A stretch of DNA of 64,000 nt from Megaleporinus macrocephalus. Its lineage: Eukaryota > Chordata > Actinopteri > Characiformes > Anostomidae. A program made the translations under genes and the position numbers. Shown piece after piece: positions 56,241 through 64,000 of the stretch; position 1 is the first letter of the stretch; the number at the start of each line of letters is the position of its first letter. The notes under the pieces were generated by a model. That model was not told where the DNA came from and did not search any database. It worked only from the letters and a program-made list of their open reading frames with translations. Location: NCBI GenBank assembly GCA_021613375.1, contig CM038706.1, positions 22,820,866 to 22,884,865 of the forward strand, written 5' to 3'.

Positions 56241-56675
56241 GCTGTTAGTATGTTAGCAAACTTCTACTGGTACAGTAGTGAGAAAAGTACTGCTGTGATT
56301 GCTATTTCCATTAACGCAATGGCCTCAAATATGAAGACCCATTAAGGCCATGAGAGCAGATGCTGATTTTCAAGTCCTTAAGGAAATTACACACATTACA
56401 ATTCTAAAGGGAAACAGCTGAAGTCATGTAATTGCCACAGTTCCTCAATTCAACCAGTGCAATTCCAGATTATTCCAGCGGCACTGGTCCTACTATGCTG
56501 TTGACAGTTGAACTCTAAGTGGCTTCTGAAAACTCAAACATGCCTGTGACAACCAAGTGTAGATGGAATAGAAATATGAAAGGTTCTTTCATAGGGAAAG
56601 TAGAAGGTGACATATTAAATGTATTCATTGTTGTAACCTATTTATGACACAATATATCACTTGAATGACAACACC

Positions 56676-56708
<33 letters not shown>

Positions 56709-57184
56709 TTGTGTAATAAGCAAAGTGAAGACGTTGCATCAGAAAGATTGCTGCAAGCATAAGCGTTTAGATCCGCTGAGTTCTGAGTGCTATGTTCAAG
56801 TTTGAAGAGATGAAGAATTATGAGGGAAGACACAAAAGATCTGAAACCTTGTAACAAACTTGTGAACCACTCATGCTGACAGAGCTAAGCACAATTTGGG
56901 AAGAAACACCCAGGACATCTGACAGATGATGATTTTGGGATGTAAACTGATGGCCTAGCTAGATAACCTAACCTGCCTTGAAAAGAATGATGTGCATGAG
57001 GGGAATTCTGGAAAGTAACCTGCATTCGGGCATGTGTGAGCAGATCTGTTACTAAGAATGTGGCATTCATCTCCCTCTGAGGATGTAGCTAGATGAGGTT
57101 TATTTTGAAAAGCACTGATAACACCTCCAACCTATGCGGAACAAGTTAATTACACAGCATGTCAGTTAACTTCAAAACAGTGGG
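56241..57184. other. bltp1 intron 1, unassigned stretch with (AC)n
   Basis: An (AC)n run lies at about 56673-56706. The rest shows no conserved frame or nameable repeat. Confidence 0.5.
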
Positions 57185-57862
57185 CTGGGTATCGCCACTG
57201 ATTTCGCAGATCGATTCACAAGGTCCCAATTCAATCTGATTTCCGATTCAATAATGATTCGTTTAAGGATATTTCAGTTACAATAATATGTTTTGTTTGA
57301 ATATAAAAAGAGAGTTTTTAGAGAACTAATGTGGTAAGATGCAGGTCCTCTTCTTTGGAAGGCGGCGTTACAACACTCTGATCTTTATGTGCTGTGTTCG
57401 TAACACTGTTGTTCAAGCCAAGTTCTCCTCTTCTTCTAATTACTGGCACTCCCTCTAACTGAACATATTATGCTAGTAATTTTATATGTTTATTGTCATT
57501 TTGCTTGTAATTAGTATCAACGTATCCACGGGCGCACCGGAAGTTCTAACACAAAGTAGACAAAGATGGCCCCCCATAGTGTTGTCATCGAAAATAGCAT
57601 GAATACCGTCATGGTTTCTGAATCCAATATGTAGCCAGACATCTGCTTTCAAGTTCTGGGGCGCCTTCACTTGTGCTCCAGCCATGCTTAACTGATGTGC
57701 GCCCCCAGCCAGAACTCGTTGCGCGAAAAACAATGGCTGATCACGCGAGACGGGGGGGGGATGCTAATTTTAAAGATCGATCTCAGGTTTATACAAATAT
57801 ACGGATTATTCAAATGAAGATCGATTTGAATCGAAACATCGATTTTTTAAAAACACCCCTAG
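57185..57862. mobile_element. DNA-transposon-like block containing dispersed repeat copy B
   Basis: The block opens 'GGGCTGGGTATCG' followed by 'CAGATCGATTCACAAGG' and closes 'ATCGATTTGAATCGAAACATCG', then 'AAAACACCCCTA'. The ends look like degenerate inverted hAT-type termini. Its middle, 57341-57605, matches 11305-11553. I could not define a target duplication. Confidence 0.6.
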
Positions 57863-57889
57863 TGTGCAAAATGTAAATAAACCTAAAAA

Positions 57890-59098
57890 ATTCAAAAATA
57901 TGGGCTAGGTTCATGTGTACCGCTGTGCTGCATCACATCTTCTTTTAACAACACTCTGTAAGCGTTAGGTAACTAATAAGATGGACTGCAATAGTTTTTA
58001 AATGTTTTCCATTCTAGCTTGATACAGAATTTCAGCTCCTCAACAGTTCAGAGTCTCCTTTTGTCGCATTTTATTCCATTATAATATATAATATCCAAAG
58101 TTACCAGTCTGGACTGGAGGCAGGCCAGTTTAGCACCTGGACTCTTTTACTTCAGAGCCATGCTGTTGTATTACCTGCAGGATGTTGAGTAGCATTGATA
58201 AAATAAGAAGGCCTCCTTGAAAACAGATGTCATATGCATGTATCTCTCCAAAACCTGTATATATCGTTAAACGTTAACAGTCACCCGTGCCATGTGCACT
58301 AATGACCCTCCATACAATCACACATGCTGGCTTATGAACTGTGCGGTGATAAGCTGGATGGGCCCGCTTCTCTTTAGCCTAAAGGATGCAGACAGTTTTC
58401 CACTTCACCTCTGTCCAACTATAACGAGCGCCATGTTTCTGGACCCTGCTTATATCTAGTTTCTTCTTTGCATAGTAGAGTTTAAAATTGCATTTGTGAA
58501 TGCAGCAATGAAGATTGTTCACAGACTAGAGTTTCTGAAGTGTCCCTGAGCCTGTGCAGTGATTTCCACTACAGAATCATGTCTACTTTTAAAGCAGTAT
58601 TGGCTTTGTCCCTTGCACACAGAAACTTCTTTAGATTCATAGAATATTTTAATGACGTTACATACCACTGATGATGAAGTTCTTTGCCACTTTACATTGA
58701 GAAACGTTCCTCCTAATGTGCTGCACTATTTGGGAACCCCTCCCCATCTATACTTATCAAGGCTCAGCCTCTCTGAGATGCTATTTTTACACTAAGTTAT
58801 GACATGTTACCAATTAACCACAATTAATAAGCTGTGAAATGCTACACCAGCTGTTTTTTTTTTGTTTTTGTTTTTTACTGTTACACAACTCTACCAGCCT
58901 TTTGTTGCTTTTTTTTAATGTGTCGTTGGCATCAAATTTTAAATAGGCATATCTTTTTCTAAAATCTATACAGGTTCTTAGTTTCAATGTTTCATATGTT
59001 GTCTGTGTTCTATTTTCAATTAGACATATACATTTACATTCTGTTTTTATTTATATAATTACAGCATCCCAACTTATTGGAAACAAGGTTGTACTTTA
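57890..59098. mobile_element. Second CCCTGTTTCC-family DNA-transposon relic
   Basis: The right edge reads 'CATCCCAACTTATTGGAAAC' followed by 'AAGGTTGTA', the degenerate terminus of the same family as 18344-19179. Interior pieces such as 'GAGAAACGTTCCTCCTAATG' and 'TATTTGGGAACCCCTCCCCA' fit its usual body. The left terminus is missing. It lies in intron 1. Confidence 0.6.
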
Positions 59099-60052
59099 AG
59101 GCGCACCCATTACTGACACAGGAAACAATCTGTAATATAATATCCACAGAATATCAATGCCAACAGAAAGAGACACTCTGAAGCAGGGGCACATGAGGAC
59201 ACCATTCCCAGTGCCAAGCAACAGCTACACGGATACACAGCCCACCCAGCACTGAGCTGTGTTCTCTGCCATGATGGAGCTCCATCCAATGTCTTTGGGA
59301 TGAGCTGGAGAGATCCAGGTCTAATCAGTCAACATCAGCACTTGAGCTCAGAAGTGACCTTGTAGTTGAATCCTATCAAATCCTTACAGCAATGTTCCAC
59401 GTCTAGTGTAAAGCCCTCTCAGAAGACCAGAGACTGTCACTGCAGCAAACACGAGGGGCAACTCCCTGTAAATGGTCTTGATTTTAGAAGAATCAGAAAG
59501 ATGAGCAGGTGTCCACAACCTTCCTAAACACCGAATGTACGTGTCTTATAACGACAGCATGCTGTGATGTTAATGTCAATATTAGTTTACTTTACGAGGG
59601 CGGCATCATGTAAGGTGGGGCGGGGGAATTCGAATAAAAAGTTAACTTTAGCCACGTATTTCTTCAGGTTTACGCTCAAAAGCGGGTCCACTTTACGAGG
59701 GCGGGTGTAGCTGCGATAGTTCTCATGTCGATATGAGAGTCTACAGAAGTGTCAGTAACAATGCTTCACTTAAACTGTGCTTCATTGCGGCTAACAAATG
59801 ATTCTGATATTCAAATTCAGCCTCGGCGCTATGTGAAGTGAGTATCTGACAGCTCAGCACTCGGCGGTCCGGGCTAGTAAGAAGCTAACAGCTAGCCACC
59901 GAGCTAACAGCCAACCACAGATCCGTACACAGATTCATACACAGAGCCACACAGCTAACAGCTAACAGCTAGCACAGCCCAGCTACTGCAGCCCAGGCCT
60001 CGCTGTATGAACACGCAGTCACAACAGAAAACAGTGTACAAAACAAACTCAC
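59099..60052. other. bltp1 intron 1, promoter-proximal part
   Basis: No coding frame. The stretch 59880-59990 is rich in short repeated 'GCTAACAGC' and 'CACAGA' words. Regulatory function is possible but unsupported. Confidence 0.4.
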
Positions 60053-60240
60053 CGTGTCTTACAGAGTGTGGAGCTACATGTCACGTCGCCATGTTAGTCA
60101 TTAATAGGTGCTTTTGTCGTTTACTCTCAGCTGACGGCTCCCACATCTCCAAGCAGAGAGAGTCTCTATCCGGAATATTTACATAGACGCCATTGACCTG
60201 ATCCTGTTTTTTCTGTTTTGGTCACGTGTGTAATTTAACC
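60053..60240 (-). promoter_or_regulatory. bltp1: bltp1 exon 1 (5'UTR) and proximal promoter
   Basis: A good splice donor (ACG|GTGAGT, 60053/60052) ends a non-coding exon whose transcript would join exon 2 at 54995. The sequence just upstream contains AACATGGCGAC, which resembles the YY1 motif found close to vertebrate transcription start sites. Further upstream is a palindromic E-box CACGTG at 60223-60228. No TATA box is evident. The transcription start is inferred to lie roughly between 60095 and 60200 and has no direct evidence here. Confidence 0.6.
60074..60092 (-). promoter_or_regulatory. Two minimal upstream ORFs in bltp1 exon 1
   Basis: Near the end of exon 1 the transcript would read ATG GCG ACG TGA (60092-60081, strong context with A at -3 and G at +4). 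One base later it reads ATG TAG (60079-60074), a start-stop pair. If transcription starts upstream of 60092, both precede the main ATG. Such elements can hold ribosomes and lower translation of the main frame. The first overlaps the YY1-like motif, so it may instead mark the start-site region. Confidence 0.6.
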
Positions 60241-60284
60241 CATAGGCAGTTCAGCGGATTAGAGTTCACAGAGTCGCCTCACAT

Positions 60285-60425
60285 TAGTGGTGTGCGATAC
60301 TGTAAAATTTGATAATGATCCGATAACAAGTAAATACAGGGCCAGTATCACCGATACTGATACAGATAATAAATGCAGCTTATGTACTATTCATGTGGTG
60401 GAGAACAAAGTGTCATGTTTTATCA

Positions 60426-60459
<34 letters not shown>

Positions 60460-61298
60460 TTTATGATTATTATTATTGTTGTTGTTATTATTATTATTCA
60501 AATTAAAGTAGGGTTTGTTTGTATTGTAGTTTTTTTATAAAACAAGCAAAGAGTCGGCTCTCTTAATAACGAGTTGAATCTAGTAACCTGCCGTCACTGC
60601 CATCTCCTATTTCATAAATAAAAGCGTGATCCAGAGGGAAATCTGTAACATTTCAACTCATGGCCAGATGAATAATAATTTGAGCATCTGTAAACATATG
60701 AGCTGGACATTTATGAAGTTTACTTGTTAACTTTGAAGGGGTCGACAGCATCGCTTTCACAGTTAACACAGGGGTTATTATATTCAGCCACTAACAATGC
60801 TCAACTACTTTCACCCCTAGACATGAAGTAATGTTACTCTAAACACTATATTAAGCTACCTGGATACTCTGAAAGGACTCTTGTAGAGACATCTGTCTCT
60901 GAACTGGGGTCTTGGTCCTTCTGAGGGGTTTCCTCCTTCTCCCTTCGTTTCATTTGTGGCTGGGAGTTCTATTTTCATGTTTTCTGTGTTTATAGAAATG
61001 TAATAAAATATTTAAAAATTCATTTTCTGGAGTAAAATACCTCCATGTTGCACTCCTCTTTCTCTCTGCCCTGCCTCACTGCAGCCTGCTTCAACTGTTT
61101 GCTTAGTCATTTGACAGCATGACAGAGAGGAGAGGAGCTGAGCGGAGAGGAGCGGGAAGAGCAACGTGTGCCTGCAGGACCTGAAAGGAGAGTACTGAGT
61201 GTAGATGACAGAAACGAACATCAAGATATCGATCCTACCACGTTAGTATCAATCCAATATCAATACTTTCGATATTTGGATCAATCCGCCCACCCCTA
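60285..61298. mobile_element. hAT-type element next to the bltp1 promoter
   Basis: The left end TAGTGGTGTGCGATAC and right end CCGCCCACCCCTA are degenerate inverted termini of the hAT family seen elsewhere in the window. The flanks are CCTCACAT (60277-60284) and CTTCACAT (61299-61306), matching at 7 of 8 positions. It is about 1 kb long, contains (ATT)n at 60428-60500 and an AG-rich patch near 61120-61150, and shows no intact transposase. Confidence 0.8.
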
Positions 61299-61306
61299 CT
61301 TCACAT

Positions 61307-62517
61307 TAGCTTAAATATGTATGTTTCCACATCATTCAAAGGCAGCAGCGCCCGTTTACACTGTGTGTTACATTGTGTGTTAAAATTAATGGACCAATAG
61401 AAATGCTCCAAAAAGTAAAATGTGTTTTGGTCTCTCTGTAAAGTTGCCATTTTGGAGATATTTGGTTTTTTAAGCTTTTCTATGTAATATTGATGATGGT
61501 AAAATATTAATAAATCTGAAAAAAAAATGTTTTTAGGGAACTGTTGGCCTTACAACTCTCCTTAATGGAAGCCCTTCACCATAATGGGAAAGAAACCCAA
61601 ATAGATTAAAATACATTTAAGCCACAATTGTATTACAAAACAATGTGTTAGACATCAGTGAGTTATTACAGAACCATGTCATGTAACTTTCTGTGAGGGA
61701 GCTGGTAGAGGCGTCTGGTTCCTATCACCACTACTGTGAACAGTTCTGACTGAATACGTTCCTGCAGAATGGAGCATTTCAAACTGAACCATTCTGAATG
61801 ACTTTGTTTACATCTCAACTGTTCAATAATGTAGAACTTTGGTGGAGTTCCCCTTAATTTTTTTATTAAAGCATTGTCATTGCACATATGTGTGGTTAGA
61901 TGTAGGGTGTATATCTATATACATACATACACATGTCCAAAACTCATGACGTAGCACTGTCCACTGTATCATTGCTTGTTTTCCAATGTTTTTTATTCCC
62001 ACCAGATCAGTGCTGACGTAGAGAATCATGGGGTATGTAAGGCAGCTGCCTTCATTAAACACTCAAACAGAAGAACCTCAGCAGGCAGTGTTTCATACAC
62101 ATTAGATTCGGACAAGACGGAGTGCCTTCCTGCCTCAGAGGACTTTGTAAGTAGTCAGACGTTTCAGAGACAGACGTATACACCTGATTATCATGCAACT
62201 GATTGAACCTCATGATCCTAATTATCACCTATATCGACCTGATCACTTTAGAGGTTTACATACTTTTGCCAATAAAGGCATTTAATGTCAGAACACTTTG
62301 TTCAATAAATAAACGCTATATCACTTCATTTGTCACTTTCTCTTTATGTGTAATGAAGATCTGAGCCATGTTGCTTCTATTGTCATCGTTCTTCTCAAAT
62401 AATAAAATAAAGTAAAACAGGAAATTGTCCAAAACCCCATTTTTAAAGGCTATGTGAGAAAAAAAGAGACTATTTTCAAGCAGCCCTTTAGTTCAGTCAG
62501 TTGTTTTACTTATTCAT
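61307..62517. other. Intergenic region between bltp1 and the PLAAT-like gene
   Basis: AT-rich, with several short phrases that look like old repeats (for example around 61380-61500 and 61670-61830) but no family I can name and no coding frame. Confidence 0.45.
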
Positions 62518-62523
62518 TTTATT
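62518..62523 (-). terminator. Polyadenylation signal AATAAA for the PLAAT-like gene
   Basis: TTTATT on the plus strand, about 58 bases after the stop codon of the last exon, implying a very short 3'UTR. Confidence 0.55.
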
Positions 62524-62580
62524 AGGCAGATTTGAACATTCTTGGCAGTTCAGATGTCCAATCTAAAAATCAGTCAGTAT

Positions 62581-63304
62581 TTATTTTTTTCTCAGAATCA
62601 GATAACAAGCTGCTGCTATAGCCCAAATACCAATCATTGGAAATGCAGCAAGCGTACAAACACCAGCACCAATATCAACAGCTCGTCGTACCTACAGTAT
62701 GAGAAAAAGAAAAGACACGAAAATAGAATATTAAAAAAAATGTAAAGTATAGTTCAAACTGATTCAGTAGATTTTATCTATGCCAAGTAAACTGCACATA
62801 CACGTTATGTAGGATAAATCTACCTCAAATCACCAGTCGTGGTCAGTTCCTAACTGATTAATCCATTCTATATCACATAGTGACCATTTTATATTAACTT
62901 TTTCTGAAATCCATGTATATACACAACACATTATTATGTACAGCAATCAAGTTGATATGGTTATGTTATTTGATGCTACACACACACCACACACCCCACT
63001 GGTCAGTTGAGACATTTTTGTGTGATTTCGCTCACCTGACGTGACGTCGGCTTCCCGTATCTCAAATTTGTGACAAAGTGTTCACAGTTACGGCTGACAA
63101 CACTGTAAGGCATCTCCTCGCCAAGGAGAGAGTGAGCCTCTTCGACAATCAGTTCAATGTCTCGGGGTTCATACCCATCATCCAGAAGGTTGTTAACTCT
63201 ATATTTGTCATTCCCTGCCACATCTGAGAGCTTCTCCTTCTTCACACATGCTTTATCATGACGCGCTGACATCCTGCTGCTGGATCCAGCATGCGCCCCA
63301 TCAG
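62581..63304 (-). CDS. PLAAT1-like (HRASLS, LRAT-domain) acyltransferase, last two exons
   Basis: Enzymes of this family are small membrane-anchored thiol acyltransferases/phospholipases A1/A2 that move acyl chains between phospholipids. The penultimate exon is 63036-63304 and the last exon 62581-62691, joined in frame (CAG|GTGAGC donor, TGTAG acceptor). The first carries 'VKKEKLSDVAGNDKYRVNNL' and the catalytic-cysteine motif 'NCEHFVTNLRYG'. The last encodes 'VRRAVDIGAGVCTLAAFPMI' and 'GIWAIAAACYLILRKK', a C-terminal membrane helix with a basic end, typical of the family. The exon or exons with the catalytic histidine lie to the right of the window. The closest match I recall is PLAAT1; exact orthology is not settled. 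It is on the same strand as bltp1. Confidence 0.88.
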
Positions 63305-63860
63305 CTAAAGGAAAAGGATCAAGTGTAAAGTCAGTACAGTCCAGTTCTAACAATGTTCAAGAGCTACAGAGGTTAATGAGGAACAGATCAGAACAGAAGC
63401 AGTAAGAAAATGTAGAAGGGAAAGGGAGAGTTTACCCATATCCCTAAGACCCCATGTTCCATTAGTTCTTTATATGATACAGGATACCTCAAGTTCTAAG
63501 GTCATGGGATGCAAACTCTGCTATGGAAACCTTTTTTAAGGTATCATATATATAAATATTGCTTTGATTTTTCTTTTTTGAATGTCTAGTCAAATATATT
63601 AAGAATTTCATGTGCACTTCTGCTTCTGATGCATCGACTCAATCACTCATTAGAACTAATACAATAAAGGAACAGCAGCCATGATGGCATCATTGGTTCC
63701 CCAAAGGAGAAAAGATGAGGGCAACTTGACGAGGCCATGTTATCATATAGAACACTCTGTAGTTCTACAATTACAGACTGCAGTCCATCTCTTTCTCAGC
63801 ATACTTTGTTAGCCCCCCTTTACCCTGCTCCTTAAGGGTCAATCCCACCACAGAGCAGGT
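63305..63860. other. PLAAT-like intron, unassigned
   Basis: Intronic sequence upstream of the penultimate exon. I looked for the exon with the catalytic His and did not find it here. Confidence 0.45.
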
Positions 63861-63869
63861 ATTATTTGG

Positions 63870-64000
63870 GTTCTTTTTTTGAACAGCAGTGATGCTGACA
63901 TGGTCGTGGTGTGTTAGTGTGTGTTCTGCTGGTGTGAGTGGATCAGACACAGCATTGTTGCTGGAGCTTAAACACCTCAGTATCACTGCTGGACTCAGAA
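63870..64000 (+). repeat. Otophysan-type interspersed repeat (partial)
   Basis: The order 'GAACAGCAGTGATGCTGACA', 'GTGTGTTAGTGTGTGTTCTG', 'GTGTGAGTGGATCAGACACA' and 'GCTGGAGCTTAAACACCTCA' is that of a repeat common in characin and catfish genomes, as I recall. It runs off the window edge. Confidence 0.6.

Noticed and set aside
63771..63986. 71-codon minus-strand open frame as an upstream PLAAT exon
   Set aside because: It overlaps an interspersed repeat and lacks the family's HWAIY-type segment with the catalytic histidine.

Overview
This window is vertebrate, almost certainly teleost, genomic DNA. It contains multi-exon genes with GT-AG introns, AT-rich introns, abundant (CA)n/(GT)n microsatellites and many fish-type interspersed repeats (hAT-like miniature elements, Tc1-like ends, Tx1/L1-type LINE tails). 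A repeat at the right edge resembles one common in otophysan fishes (characins, catfishes and relatives), so an otophysan source is my inference rather than a demonstrated fact.

One giant gene on the minus strand dominates. It is bltp1 (kiaa1109), the homologue of fly tweek, worm LPD-3 and yeast Csf1. I could place one 5' untranslated exon (donor at 60053) and 84 coding exons, from the ATG at 54983 to the stop at 3526. All junctions are GT-AG. Their phases agree across the whole model, giving a 14,790-nt open reading frame (4,929 codons plus stop) with no frameshift or premature stop. A possible extra in-frame cassette exon of 76 codons lies at 23189-23416. The protein is a bridge-like lipid transfer protein, anchored in the ER by an N-terminal membrane helix.

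At the right end, the last two exons of a PLAAT1-like (HRASLS/LRAT-domain) acyltransferase gene lie on the same strand. Its 3' end is about 2.5 kb upstream of bltp1 exon 1. The rest of that gene lies beyond the window.

Layout from left to right: 1-2600, transposon and repeat debris including a broken hAT/ZBED-type transposase; 2600-3525, bltp1 3'UTR; 3526-54983, coding exons and introns; 54996-60052, intron 1, packed with DNA-transposon relics; 60053-60240, exon 1 and proximal promoter with two tiny upstream ORFs; 60285-61298, a promoter-proximal hAT-like element; 61300-62517, unassigned; 62518-63304, PLAAT1-like 3' exons; 63305-64000, intron with a repeat.

The most distinctive non-genic structure is a minisatellite of roughly 50 units with a 24/25-bp monomer (14861-16078) that nearly fills one bltp1 intron. 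Part of it has a 170-bp higher-order repeat, and its monomer resembles a Tc1-like terminal inverted repeat. I saw no sign of a bacterial, phage or CRISPR-type system.
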